Shown here one piece after another: positions 8,627-17,022 of a stretch of 64,000 nt of DNA (within the stretch, counting starts at the first letter, position 1; every line of letters begins with the position of its first letter). The translations under genes and the position numbers were made by a program. The notes below the pieces were generated by a model. That model had not been told where the DNA came from. It made no database searches and saw nothing but the letters and a program-made list of their open reading frames with translations. Source of the stretch: LD21 sp963715785 (GTDB lineage Bacteria > Bacteroidota > Bacteroidia > Bacteroidales > VadinHA17); NCBI GenBank assembly GCA_963715785.1, contig OY970276.1:2666001-2730000 (forward strand). The letters run 5' to 3'.

Positions 8627-9799
8627 TTATTTTCTGCCCGAAAGGTAGTTAGTGATCCTTCTTTTGGCTTCGTATAGTTTTTCTTCTGTTGCACAGAGGG
8701 AGATACGGATGAAACGTTCTCCATTCTTTCCGAATATAAATCCGGGGGTAAGAAAAACAAAAACCTTCATGAGTATTTCCTCTATAAACGATTCACAATC
8801 AGTAATATCATCAGGTATTTTACCCCAGACAAATAATCCGACCTGTGCTTTATCATACCTGCATCTGAGCATATCCATTATTTCTTCAACAATTTTTCTG
8901 CGGCGTATGTAAACACTGTTTACAATATCATACCACGACTCCGGATTGTTAAGTGCTTCAATTGCAGCCATCTGCATTCCTAGAAACATCCCGGAGTCCA
9001 TATTGCTCTTTACCTTTAGAATAGTTTTAATGTATTCGCTGTGACCTGCAACCATACCGATGCGCCACCCTGCCATATTATGCGATTTGCTCAATGAATT
9101 CAGTTCAAGAGCAGTATCCTTTGCCCCTTTAACAGTAAGAAGGCTCTTATAATCTTTATTTAATATAAAACTGTAAGGATTGTCGTTTACAAGGAGTATT
9201 TTGTGTTTTGCAGAAAATGATACCAGCTTTTCAAACAGATCTCTTGAACCGTTAATTCCGGTTGGCATATTAGGGTAATTTATCCACATTAATTTTACTT
9301 TCGACAGGTCGCTCTTTTCGAGTAATCCTATATCGGGAAGCCATCCGTTCTCCTCTGTAAGATCATATTTTCTGACGATCCCTCCCACGAGATTTGTAAC
9401 GGAAGTATAGGTAGGATAACCCGGATCAGGAACCAGTACCTCATCTCCCGGATTGACGAATGCCATGCTTATATGCATTATTCCCTCCTTGCTTCCCATC
9501 AGGAGAAGGATCTCATTTTCCGGATCGAGATTAACTTGAAAATACCTGGCATACCAGTCAGCGAATGCTTTCCTGAGAGCCGGTGAGCCAGAGTAGCTCT
9601 GATAACCGTGAGAAGATGGCTTTTTCGCTTCGGCTATCAGTGCGGCGACGGTGTTTTCTGAGGGCGGCTGATCGGGGCTGCCTATCCCCAGGTTGATAAC
9701 ATCATATCCTTCCCTGCGCATAGAGTCGATCTGTGCGAGTTTTTGAGAAAAATAATATTCCTGCACATTTTCAGTGCGATGAGCCGGTTTAACTATCAT
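8627..9799 (-). CDS. class I/II PLP aminotransferase (aromatic or LL-DAP-type)
   Basis: 390 residues of fold-type I aminotransferase. NLGIGSPDQPPS is at the N-terminus, PDPGYPTY lies in the substrate region, and the Schiff-base lysine is in SLSKSHNMAGWRIGM. The C-terminal FIRISLCATEEKL carries the carboxylate-binding Arg. It resembles the LL-diaminopimelate aminotransferase/aspartate aminotransferase branch. Its position between pheA and tyrA makes transamination of phenylpyruvate and hydroxyphenylpyruvate, or of prephenate, the likely job (context inference). Its start overlaps the end of pheA by 11 bases, which suggests translational coupling. Confidence 0.88.
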   Translation of the reverse strand: MIVKPAHRTENVQEYYFSQKLAQIDSMRREGYDVINLGIGSPDQPPSENTVAALIAEAKKPSSHGYQSYSGSPALRKAFADWYARYFQVNLDPENEILLLMGSKEGIMHISMAFVNPGDEVLVPDPGYPTYTSVTNLVGGIVRKYDLTEENGWLPDIGLLEKSDLSKVKLMWINYPNMPTGINGSRDLFEKLVSFSAKHKILLVNDNPYSFILNKDYKSLLTVKGAKDTALELNSLSKSHNMAGWRIGMVAGHSEYIKTILKVKSNMDSGMFLGMQMAAIEALNNPESWYDIVNSVYIRRRKIVEEIMDMLRCRYDKAQVGLFVWGKIPDDITDCESFIEEILMKVFVFLTPGFIFGKNGERFIRISLCATEEKLYEAKRRITNYLSGRK

Positions 9800-10619
9800 A
9801 TAGCATGTCTCCTTTAAAATATACTCCGAGTATTTCGAGATTGCTGGTATATTTCTCCAGCACTCTTTTGATAATATCTGATTTTGTGTTTTTATTGAGT
9901 TCCAGATCGAGATAGAACATATACTCCCATTCTCCGTTCAATCGCGGAACCGACTGGATCTTTGAGAGGTTGATTTCCAGCGCGGCAAGCTTTACCAGAA
10001 CTTTTGCCAGCGAACCAGGCTTGTGGCCTGTAGAAAAACAGATCGACACTTTATTTCCCCTGGCATTTCCTTTTTCCTCATTACCTATTACAAGGAACCT
10101 GGTATAATTCTGTTTATAAGTCTCAATCCCTGATGCCAGGATTTCAAGATTATAAATCTCTGCAGCATGTGCCGGAGCGATGGCAGCCACACCTTTTGTC
10201 TTCGTTTCGCTTATCCGCTTTGCACTGCCGGCTGTATCATCGCTTTCGATAAGCGTCATGCCGGGAAACTGATTTAGGTATGTCATGCATTGAGCAAGAG
10301 CTATCGGATGAGAGCGTATCTCTCTGATATCGGTTAAAGACTGGTTAGGCAAAGCCATGAGATTCTGCTTAATACGAAGATTATGTTCGCCGAGGATCTT
10401 CATTCCCGATTCTCTGATCAGGGTGTAGTTATAAAGTATGCTGCCTGATCGGGCATTCTCAATAGCCATAACAGCAAAGTCAGCTTCTCCATCTTTAAGA
10501 ATATTAAGTTCCAGATCAAATGTAGAACAAGGTACAATTTCGATTTCATCATAATTGAAATACTGTCTTGCAGCCACTTCGTGAAAACATCCTGACTCTC
10601 CCTGAATTGCAATCTTCAT
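9789..10619 (-). CDS. pheA: prephenate dehydratase with ACT domain
   Basis: 276 residues from ATG 10619, where MKIAIQGESGCFHEVAARQYF is the normal N-terminus. The longer frame to 10697 would read through the attenuator terminator. It converts prephenate to phenylpyruvate. The catalytic Thr-Arg-Phe motif is present in NYTRFLVIGNEE. The C-terminal ACT domain (GHKPGSLAKVLVKLAALEINLSK, then IQSVPRL) is the phenylalanine feedback site. It is the first structural gene of the phe/tyr operon, preceded by promoter, Phe/Tyr-rich leader peptide and terminator, so transcriptional attenuation by charged tRNA-Phe/Tyr is likely on top of allosteric feedback. Confidence 0.94.
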   Translation of the reverse strand: MKIAIQGESGCFHEVAARQYFNYDEIEIVPCSTFDLELNILKDGEADFAVMAIENARSGSILYNYTLIRESGMKILGEHNLRIKQNLMALPNQSLTDIREIRSHPIALAQCMTYLNQFPGMTLIESDDTAGSAKRISETKTKGVAAIAPAHAAEIYNLEILASGIETYKQNYTRFLVIGNEEKGNARGNKVSICFSTGHKPGSLAKVLVKLAALEINLSKIQSVPRLNGEWEYMFYLDLELNKNTKSDIIKRVLEKYTSNLEILGVYFKGDMLYDS

Positions 10620-10634
10620 ATTCTTATTAGTGTT

Positions 10635-10668
10635 AAAAAAGCAAGGGCCCCAGTGAGGGACCCTTGCT
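10635..10668 (-). terminator. phe attenuator terminator
   Basis: On the minus strand GCAAGGG-T-CCC / GGG-CCCTTGC forms a strong GC-rich hairpin with a six-base loop and one bulged T, followed by TTTTTT. It lies between the leader-peptide stop (10706) and the pheA start (10619). AGGGAT at 10700-10705, directly after the leader stop, can pair with GTCCCT of the 5' arm (six pairs, one wobble). This is a weaker antiterminator candidate than in the his and ilv leaders. Confidence 0.82.
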
Positions 10669-10705
10669 TTCATATAATTAATATTATCTGTATACAAAAA
10701 TCCCT

Positions 10706-10771
10706 TTATCTTTTTTTAAAATAAAAATAGAAGTAATAAAAGGAGATAAAATATTTGTACACAATATTCAT
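10706..10771 (-). CDS. pheL: phe/tyr operon leader peptide (attenuator)
   Basis: A 21-codon ORF whose core reads FYYFYFYF. It has six Tyr and five Phe codons, then KKR and TAA. It begins about 20 bases after a TTG/TACTTTTG promoter and ends 38 bases before a terminator. The first structural genes are pheA, an aminotransferase and tyrA, so the leader's amino acids match both end products of the operon. Inference: shortage of charged tRNA-Phe or tRNA-Tyr stalls the ribosome and prevents the terminator. The alternation of Phe and Tyr suggests the operon senses both at once. The ORF is too short for gene callers. Confidence 0.85.
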   Translation of the reverse strand: MNIVYKYFISFYYFYFYFKKR

Positions 10772-10791
10772 TTGGCAACGTTATTGGTTTA

Positions 10792-10820
10792 CAAAAGTAA
10801 TTGAATTTTTAAAAAAACAA
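10792..10820 (-). promoter_or_regulatory. pheL-pheA promoter (Bacteroidota type)
   Basis: On the minus strand TTG (10820-10818) and TACTTTTG (10799-10792) are separated by 18 bases. The -7 box fits TAnnTTTG exactly; the -33 box has ATTG instead of TTTG. The leader ATG follows 20 bases after the -7 box. Confidence 0.6.
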
Positions 10821-10905
10821 TTAAAAATATCTGAAATCTGCAAAATAGATTAAAAATTATCATTATTTGGCTTGATAAACGCTTTCCCGATACAAAGTGC
10901 CTGTC

Positions 10906-11505
10906 TCATCTTTTTATTTCATGCCTCTTCTTTAAAACCTCTTCAATATCCTCGAGGCTGACTCCCTTTGTCTGCAATAAAATCAGCAGATGATAAAGCA
11001 GGTCTGCGGCCTCGTTTCTGAACAATTCAGTATTATTGTCCTTCGATTCAATAATTAATTCCACAGCTTCTTCCCCGACTTTCTGTGCAATCTTGTTTAT
11101 TCCCTGTTTATATAGCTTATTTGTGTATGAATCTTCAACATTATTTTTAATACGATTATTTATAACATCTTCCAGTTTATACAAAAATCCTTTCGGAGTT
11201 TCATCTCCAAAACAGGAAGTACTTCCCGTATGGCACACAGGACCTGCAGGAGCGACTTTAATGAGAATTGAATCAGAATCGCAATCTAAAGAGATCTCCT
11301 GAACAGATAAAAAATTTCCTGAGGTTTCGCCTTTGGTCCATAGCCGGTTTTTACTCCTGCTGAAAAAGGTAACCTTTTTGTCTTTTACGGTTTTTTCATA
11401 GGCTTCCTCATTCATATAGCCCAGCATGAGTACCTGGAGGGTCTTGTTATCCTGGATAACTACTGGCACTAATCCGTTGCCTTTCGAAAAATCTATTTGT
11501 TCCAT
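10906..11505 (-). CDS. hisIE: phosphoribosyl-AMP cyclohydrolase / phosphoribosyl-ATP pyrophosphatase
   Basis: A 199-residue bifunctional enzyme for the second and third steps of histidine synthesis. HisI (residues 1 to about 110) shows LMLGYMNEEA, FFSRSKNRLWTKGETSGN and the zinc/metal segment LDCDSDSILIKVAPAGPVCHTG. HisE (from about 115) shows KVGEEAVELIIESK and NEAADLLYHLLILL, the MazG-like metal-binding helices. It is the last gene of the his operon and lies 87 bases after hisF, a gap filled by a nested inverted repeat. Confidence 0.95.
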   Translation of the reverse strand: MEQIDFSKGNGLVPVVIQDNKTLQVLMLGYMNEEAYEKTVKDKKVTFFSRSKNRLWTKGETSGNFLSVQEISLDCDSDSILIKVAPAGPVCHTGSTSCFGDETPKGFLYKLEDVINNRIKNNVEDSYTNKLYKQGINKIAQKVGEEAVELIIESKDNNTELFRNEAADLLYHLLILLQTKGVSLEDIEEVLKKRHEIKR

Positions 11506-11529
11506 ATTGATTTAATTAACTTTTGTACC

Positions 11530-11590
11530 TCTGTGGCGAAGCTTGTTGATATGCCCGACCTGGGCGTTTTTACAAGCTCCTGCACACAGA
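11530..11590 (-). repeat. nested inverted repeat between hisF and hisIE
   Basis: Three concentric complementary arms are seen: TCTGTG/CACAGA (11530-11535 with 11585-11590), AGCTTGT/ACAAGCT (11540-11546 with 11572-11578) and GCCC/GGGC (11553-11556 with 11562-11565). In his-operon mRNA this would be one long interrupted hairpin. It is not followed by a T-run on the minus strand, so it is not a standard terminator. A role in processing or stability is possible. Confidence 0.6.
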
Positions 11591-11592
11591 AA

Positions 11593-12345
11593 TTATCTTA
11601 TTGCAATGCCTTCATTTTTTAAGTAGCTTTTAAGCTCCCTGATATCTATCTCGCCAAAATGGAATATGCTTGCTGCAAGAGCAGCACTGCAGCTCGTAAA
11701 ATTGAACACATCCCTGAAATGCTCCATTACTCCGGCTCCGCCCGATGCGATTACCGGAATATTTACATTTCTGCTGACTTCACCTGTGATATCCAGAGAA
11801 AACCCCGATTTTGTTCCGTCGTTATTCATTGATGTAAGCATTATTTCACCAGCACCCAGTTCTTCTGCGGTAACTGCCCAGCTAACGGTTTTTAGTTTGG
11901 TTAATGTTCTGCCCCCGTCAACCATTACAAGCCATTCATCATCGATAAGCTTTGTATCGATTGCTGCTACTACGCATTGTTTCCCATACCTGGCTGCTAT
12001 TTCAGAAATAAGTTCGGGTCTTCTTACTGCAGATGAGTTAACAGTTACCTTATCGGCCCCCGCATTTATCAGCGCAGATACATCGCTGACCGTGTCTATT
12101 CCTCCGCCAACAGTAAACGGGATATCTATTTCGGAAGCTATTCTTTCTACGAGAGCAGGAAGTGCTTTCCTGTTTTCGACAGTTGCCGTAATATCGAGAA
12201 ACACAAGTTCATCGGCACCCTGATCAATATAAGCTTTAGCCAGCTCAACAGGATCGCCCGCATCGATAAGGTTGATAAAATTCACACCCTTTACAGTCCT
12301 GCCGTCTTTAATATCCAGACAAGGGATTATCCTTTTTTTCAGCAT
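11593..12345 (-). CDS. hisF: imidazole glycerol phosphate synthase, cyclase subunit
   Basis: A 250-residue TIM barrel that uses ammonia from HisH to form IGP and AICAR from PRFAR. It starts MLKKRIIPCLDIKDGRTVKG, with the catalytic Asp in CLDIKDGR. FTVGGGID and PVIASGGAG are the two phosphate-binding loops. The second catalytic Asp lies in MLTSMNNDGTKSG, where the common form is TSMDxDG: Asn takes the place of the first Asp of that motif but the second Asp is kept. It overlaps the end of hisA by 7 bases, suggesting coupled translation. Confidence 0.95.
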   Translation of the reverse strand: MLKKRIIPCLDIKDGRTVKGVNFINLIDAGDPVELAKAYIDQGADELVFLDITATVENRKALPALVERIASEIDIPFTVGGGIDTVSDVSALINAGADKVTVNSSAVRRPELISEIAARYGKQCVVAAIDTKLIDDEWLVMVDGGRTLTKLKTVSWAVTAEELGAGEIMLTSMNNDGTKSGFSLDITGEVSRNVNIPVIASGGAGVMEHFRDVFNFTSCSAALAASIFHFGEIDIRELKSYLKNEGIAIR

Positions 12346-13052
12346 AGCTTTCCCAGTTCTTTCAAGGTTATTTTTCCTTCATAAAAGGCTTTTCCTATTA
12401 TTACACCTTCACAACCCGCCTCCCGCACCGCCTCAATATCCTTTATTGAAGAGATGCCTCCGCTGGCGATTAAACTTATTTTTACTGAACTGAGTATCTC
12501 CTTATACAATTTGGTTGATGGTCCCTGAAGCATGCCATCTTTTTGGATATCAGTACATATTGTATACTTTACACCCTTTGATCTGAAATCATCAATAAAA
12601 CTGACTACTTCTTTTTCTGATTTTTCAAGCCATCCTCCTACGGAGATTTTGCCATCCTTACAATCAGCGCCGAGAATTAGTTTTTCCTGTCCCAGTTTTG
12701 TAAGCCATTCAAGAAATAAATCAGGGTTGGTTACTGCGATACTGCCTGCAGTGACCTGTCTGGCTCCTGCATTAAATATTGTCATCAGGTCATCGTATGA
12801 TCTTAAGCCTCCTCCAAAGTCAACCTTGAGGTTCGTTTTTTGAGTTATCTTTTCGAGTACTTTAAGATTTTGGATCTTTTTGTCTTTTGCTCCGTCGAGA
12901 TCGACAAGATGTAAATAATTGATGCCATTATCTTCCAGCTGGAGGGCGACCTCAAGAGGATCCGTATTATAAATCTTCTTTGTATTGAAATCTCCCCTTG
13001 AAAGGCGGACACATTTTCCTTCTATTATGTCAATTGCAACGATTATTCTCAT
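12339..13052 (-). CDS. hisA: phosphoribosylformimino-AICAR-P isomerase
   Basis: A 237-residue TIM barrel that isomerises ProFAR to PRFAR, the fourth step of histidine synthesis. Catalytic Asp residues are in VAIDIIEGKCVRL (strand 1) and TDIQKDG (strand 5). Phosphate loops are VDFGGGLRS and LIASGGISS. It overlaps hisH by 4 bases (ATGA) and hisF by 7 bases, inside the tightly packed his operon. Confidence 0.95.
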   Translation of the reverse strand: MRIIVAIDIIEGKCVRLSRGDFNTKKIYNTDPLEVALQLEDNGINYLHLVDLDGAKDKKIQNLKVLEKITQKTNLKVDFGGGLRSYDDLMTIFNAGARQVTAGSIAVTNPDLFLEWLTKLGQEKLILGADCKDGKISVGGWLEKSEKEVVSFIDDFRSKGVKYTICTDIQKDGMLQGPSTKLYKEILSSVKISLIASGGISSIKDIEAVREAGCEGVIIGKAFYEGKITLKELGKLC

Positions 13053-13627
13053 AATTCCAGAAAATTTTTCAATATTCTTTCACCGCTTCCAGCCGATTTT
13101 TCAGGATGAAACTGGGTAGCATAAAAATTATCTTTCTTCATTGCTGCGCTGAATGGCAAAATGTAATCACATGTGGCTATAGTGCATGATGAAATCTCAG
13201 CATAATAACTGTGAACATAATAAAGATCATCCTCATTATTTATGCCGCTGAAAAGATCACCCTTCAGGGACAGGCAGTTATTCCATCCCATGTGCGGAAC
13301 CTTATCTAGCGGAGGAAATAGTCTTACGTCAGCATCAAATATACCTAGGCATGTAGTCTCTCCTTCTTCTGAAAACCTGCACATCAGCTGCAGCCCGAGA
13401 CAAATTCCAAGGACAGGCTGCTTAAGAGAGATAATGGTCTCATCAAGCTTTCTTTCCCTGAGGTAACTTATTGCCGAACTTGCTTCGCCCACACCTGGAA
13501 AGATCACTTTGTCTGCCTTTGTCAGCTCAGAAGGATCATCAGTTATTTTGCTCTCATAGCCCAGCCTAGAGAGTGCATTTTGAACGGATTTTATATTTCC
13601 GGCATTATATTTCAGAATAGCTATCAT
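13049..13627 (-). CDS. hisH: imidazole glycerol phosphate synthase, glutaminase subunit
   Basis: A 192-residue class I glutamine amidotransferase that supplies ammonia to HisF. The nucleophile elbow is PVLGICLGLQLM (Cys), and the His-Glu of the triad are in YATQFHPEKSAGSGE. PGVGEASSAISYL carries the oxyanion-strand region. It overlaps hisB by 4 bases (ATGA) and hisA by 4 bases. Confidence 0.95.
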   Translation of the reverse strand: MIAILKYNAGNIKSVQNALSRLGYESKITDDPSELTKADKVIFPGVGEASSAISYLRERKLDETIISLKQPVLGICLGLQLMCRFSEEGETTCLGIFDADVRLFPPLDKVPHMGWNNCLSLKGDLFSGINNEDDLYYVHSYYAEISSCTIATCDYILPFSAAMKKDNFYATQFHPEKSAGSGERILKNFLEL

Positions 13628-14712
13628 AGCGTGCCCTTCGTGGAAGGTAAGTTATAGTTATCTGTTTGCTTAACAGCGAGTTTTATTGCTTTTGCAAATG
13701 CTTTGAAAATTGCCTCAATTTTATGATGTTCGTTTTCCCCATCAGCCCTGATATTCAGGTTGCATCCTGCCTTGTCGCTGAATGACCTGAAGAAATGGCT
13801 GAACAGTTCGGTGGGAAACTCTCCGATTTTTTCGCGTTTAAAATTCACATCCCAGACCAGCCATGGCCGTCCTCCGAAATCCAGCGCTACCTGGACAAGA
13901 GAGTCATCCATTGGCAGAACAAAGCTATATCTTTCTATACCTTTTTTCCCGCCAAGCGCTTTCAAAACAGCATCGCCTAATGCCAGTGCCACATCTTCAA
14001 CAGTATGATGTTCATCGATATGAAGATCACCATTTACCTGTATATCCAGATCCAGGTTTCCATGCCGGGCTATCTGTTCAAGCATGTGATCGAAGAAGCC
14101 GATTCCGGAATTTATAGTGGCTTTACCCGATCCGTCAAGATTGATTTCTACAACAATATCTGTTTCTGATGTTTTCCTGGCGACTGTCGCTGTCCGAGGT
14201 CTGTACTTTAGAAATCTGTAAATCTCATTCCAGTCATTCGTTTTAAGCTCCGCCTCACCATCTTTTTTATTTGTGATTAAGATAGCTTTACAACCAAGGT
14301 TTTTCGCCAGTTGTACATCAGTAATCCTGTCGCCGATTACATAGGAAGAGTTCATATCGATACCCCGGGCAAGGTAGTTAACGAGCATGGCAGTTCCTGG
14401 TTTTCTGGTAGGTGCATTCTGTGAAGGGGTAGTTCTGTCAATAAATATCTCAGCAAATGAAACGCCCTCTCCCTTAAGAATTTCAAGGACCATGTTATGG
14501 ATCGGCCAAAAGGTATTTTCAGGGTAAGAGGCAGTCCCGAGGCCATCCTGATTTGTTACCATAACGAGCTCAAAATCTGTCTCTTTTGCTATTTTTGAAA
14601 GGCAGGTGATGGCCCCAGGCAGAAATTTCAGCTTTTCAAAACTGTCTACCTGCTCATCCTCAGGTTCTTCAATGATAGTTCCATCACGGTCGATAAAAAG
14701 TACTTTCTTCAT
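13624..14712 (-). CDS. hisB: bifunctional histidinol-phosphatase / IGP dehydratase
   Basis: 362 residues with two domains. The N-terminal HAD phosphatase (about 1-165) has the nucleophile/acid pair in FIDRDGTI, VTNQDGLG and the distal VIGDRITDVQLA. The C-terminal imidazoleglycerol-phosphate dehydratase (about 172-362) has the two metal-binding motifs DEHHTVED and ENEHHKIEA. In the phosphatase domain the loop that carries zinc-binding Cys/His in enterobacterial HisB (CPH...CxCRKP) reads IFIDRTTPSQNAPTRKPG and has no Cys, so a zinc site is not expected. It overlaps hisC by 4 bases and hisH by 4 bases. Confidence 0.95.
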   Translation of the reverse strand: MKKVLFIDRDGTIIEEPEDEQVDSFEKLKFLPGAITCLSKIAKETDFELVMVTNQDGLGTASYPENTFWPIHNMVLEILKGEGVSFAEIFIDRTTPSQNAPTRKPGTAMLVNYLARGIDMNSSYVIGDRITDVQLAKNLGCKAILITNKKDGEAELKTNDWNEIYRFLKYRPRTATVARKTSETDIVVEINLDGSGKATINSGIGFFDHMLEQIARHGNLDLDIQVNGDLHIDEHHTVEDVALALGDAVLKALGGKKGIERYSFVLPMDDSLVQVALDFGGRPWLVWDVNFKREKIGEFPTELFSHFFRSFSDKAGCNLNIRADGENEHHKIEAIFKAFAKAIKLAVKQTDNYNLPSTKGTL

Positions 14713-15746
14713 AGTGAAATAGCTTTTAATGCACTGATCAACCGGTTATTTTCTGACTTTTTCCCGATGGTTATACGTACGCAATTGTCAATCATTTTAT
14801 TGCGGTTACGGATTATGATATTTCTGTTAATCAATTCATTATAAATATAATCAGCATTCCTGACTTTTACAAGAAGGAAATTGGCATCAGAACTGTACAC
14901 CTTATCAACAATATTTAATTCCGTCAGAATTGAACAAAGCCTTTCCCTTTCTTTTTTAATTCTCATGACCTCACGTTGATACTGGCTGGTTCTCTGAAGC
15001 CTGCTGAGCGCAGCTCTCTGGTTTATTGTACTGATGTTGTATGGCGGTTTCAGCTTGTTGAAGTATTTTACAATTTCAGGATGCGAAAAAGCCATTCCGA
15101 TTCTTACGGCAGCCAGTCCGAATGCCTTGCTGAAAGTCTGCATTACAATGAGATTTGGATATTTGTCCAACAGCTTTATGAACGACGGCTTTTCACTGAA
15201 ATCTATATAGGCTTCATCAATCAGCACAATTCCGCTGAATCGCCTGATTATGTACTCAACATCCTCTAAGTTCATAGAATTTGATGTCGGATTATTCGGA
15301 GAGCAGATAAAAACAATCTTTAGTTTTTTGTCAGAGAACAAAATATCTGCTTTTTTGATATCGATCTGAAAGGATTCGTTCAAAGGGATTCTTAAGACTT
15401 CAACATCATTTGCTGAGGCCGATACCTCGTACATTCCATAGGTAGGAGTGAAGGTGAGCGCTTTATCGGCGCCCGGATTGCAGAAGACCCTGAAGCAGAG
15501 ATCAATAATTTCATCACTTCCGTTACCAAGAAAAATGTTTTCCTCATTGATTTTTTTGAGTTTTGATATTTGTGTTTTAAGTTCTCTCTGGTAGGGATCG
15601 GGGTATCGGTTAAGGTTACCATAGGGATTCTCGTTGGCATCAAGAAAAATGCCTGTTGTGCCCTTAAAATCATCTCTGGCACATGCATAGGGAGTAAGAT
15701 TAAGAACATTCTCCCTTACTAACTTTTTAAGATCAATCATTATCAA
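14709..15746 (-). CDS. hisC: histidinol-phosphate aminotransferase
   Basis: 345 residues, class II PLP aminotransferase. Visible landmarks are FLDANENPYGNLNRYPDPYQ at the N-terminus, FLGNGSDEIIDL, ICSPNNPTSN, VLIDEAYIDF with the pyridine-N-binding Asp, and the Schiff-base Lys in QTFSKAFGLAAVRIG. It transaminates imidazole-acetol phosphate with glutamate. ATG 15746 and ATG 15740 are both possible, and both overlap the end of hisD. Confidence 0.94.
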   Translation of the reverse strand: MIMIDLKKLVRENVLNLTPYACARDDFKGTTGIFLDANENPYGNLNRYPDPYQRELKTQISKLKKINEENIFLGNGSDEIIDLCFRVFCNPGADKALTFTPTYGMYEVSASANDVEVLRIPLNESFQIDIKKADILFSDKKLKIVFICSPNNPTSNSMNLEDVEYIIRRFSGIVLIDEAYIDFSEKPSFIKLLDKYPNLIVMQTFSKAFGLAAVRIGMAFSHPEIVKYFNKLKPPYNISTINQRAALSRLQRTSQYQREVMRIKKERERLCSILTELNIVDKVYSSDANFLLVKVRNADYIYNELINRNIIIRNRNKMIDNCVRITIGKKSENNRLISALKAISL

Positions 15747-17022
15747 GGCTTTTTAGTCTGATACTTACTGCATTCCTGTGGCCGGCAAGGGATTCTGCTT
15801 CAGCCATAAGTTCAATAGCCGGACCAATAATTCTGAGGCCTTCAGGCGAAATTTCCTGAAAGGTTATCTTCTTTAGAAAGCTATCTGCAGAAACTCCGCT
15901 GTAAGCTCTTGAAAATCCATTTGTTGGAAGAGTGTGGTTTGTCCCTGATGCATAATCGCCTGCGCTTTCGCAGCTTAGATTACCCAGAAATACTGAACCG
16001 GCATTTTCTATTTTTGCAATAGCTGATGTTGCATCCGATGTATTAATAATTAAGTGCTCCGGAGCATAAAGATTGCTGAATTCATAACAGTCTTCAATCG
16101 TCCTTAGCAGTATTAGGCTGCTGTTATCAAGAGCTTTTGAAGCGATTTCCTTTCTTGGCAACTGCTCAAGCTGCTTATCCAGTTCATTCTTAACCTTTTC
16201 CAAAAGCAAAGGATCAACCGTCAGCATAATTACCTGGCTATCGGGTCCATGTTCAGCCTGGGAAAGCAGGTCAGCAGCTATAAAGGCAGGATTGGCCGCA
16301 TTGTCAGCAATCACCAGGACTTCGCTGGGACCTGCCGGCAGGTCAATTGCGATGCCATCCTGCTGAACCAGTTCCTTAGCTTTTGTCACGTACTGATTGC
16401 CGGGTCCGAATATTTTATAAACCTTTGGAATACTCTCGGTGCCATAGGCCATTGCCGCAATAGCCTGGGCTCCTCCGACTTTGAAAATTTGCGTAATTCC
16501 AATGATGGAGGCTGTATAAAGTATCAGCGGCGATATTGTTCCGTTTTTTCCAGGAGGAGTGCATACAGTAATTTCTTTGCATCCTGCAAGCTTTGCGGGT
16601 ATTCCCAGCATAAGCAAAGTGGAGAACAGGGGAGCGCTGCCTCCCGGAATATATAAACCGATTTTCTCAATGGCCACATTCTTTCTCCAGCATTTTACAC
16701 CTGAAACAGTTTCGGTCAATGGCTCGGCAAGAAGCTGTGAAGAGTGGAAGCTGTTTATGTTCCTGGCTGCGAGGGCAATTGCATCCTTTAGTTCCTGCGG
16801 GATCTTTGAAGATGAATCATTTATCTCCCAGTCTTTGACTTTTAAATCTCCCGGCGATACACCATCAAATTTCTCGGAGTAACAATAAACCGCATTGTCG
16901 CCTTCAGACTTTACGCTGTTAATAATACCCTTCACGGTATTTTCGAGGTCATTCCTGGCTATTTCCGGTCGCCGGCAAAGACCGGTCCAGCTTTCTTTTG
17001 CCGGAAACATTATTATCTTCAT
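15733..17022 (-). CDS. hisD: histidinol dehydrogenase
   Basis: 429 residues from ATG 17022, which shares one base with the hisG stop (TGATG), a classic coupling arrangement. An in-frame ATG at 17100 lies inside hisG and gives a basic non-homologous N-terminus, so it is rejected. The enzyme oxidises histidinol to histidine in two NAD steps. Zinc and catalytic regions are seen: IGLYIPGGSAPL, GPGNQYVTKAK, LPAGPSEVLVIAD, LLSQAEHGPDSQ, LYAPEHLII and ASGTNHTLPT. Confidence 0.95.
   Translation of the reverse strand: MKIIMFPAKESWTGLCRRPEIARNDLENTVKGIINSVKSEGDNAVYCYSEKFDGVSPGDLKVKDWEINDSSSKIPQELKDAIALAARNINSFHSSQLLAEPLTETVSGVKCWRKNVAIEKIGLYIPGGSAPLFSTLLMLGIPAKLAGCKEITVCTPPGKNGTISPLILYTASIIGITQIFKVGGAQAIAAMAYGTESIPKVYKIFGPGNQYVTKAKELVQQDGIAIDLPAGPSEVLVIADNAANPAFIAADLLSQAEHGPDSQVIMLTVDPLLLEKVKNELDKQLEQLPRKEIASKALDNSSLILLRTIEDCYEFSNLYAPEHLIINTSDATSAIAKIENAGSVFLGNLSCESAGDYASGTNHTLPTNGFSRAYSGVSADSFLKKITFQEISPEGLRIIGPAIELMAEAESLAGHRNAVSIRLKSLDND

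Noticed and set aside
10620..10697. N-terminal extension of pheA
   Set aside because: It would translate through the attenuator hairpin; the PheA-like sequence starts at 10619.
11666..12223. A 185-codon plus-strand ORF opposite hisF
   Set aside because: It is the antisense shadow of a certain hisF gene, with Ser/Pro-rich low-complexity translation and no start context.
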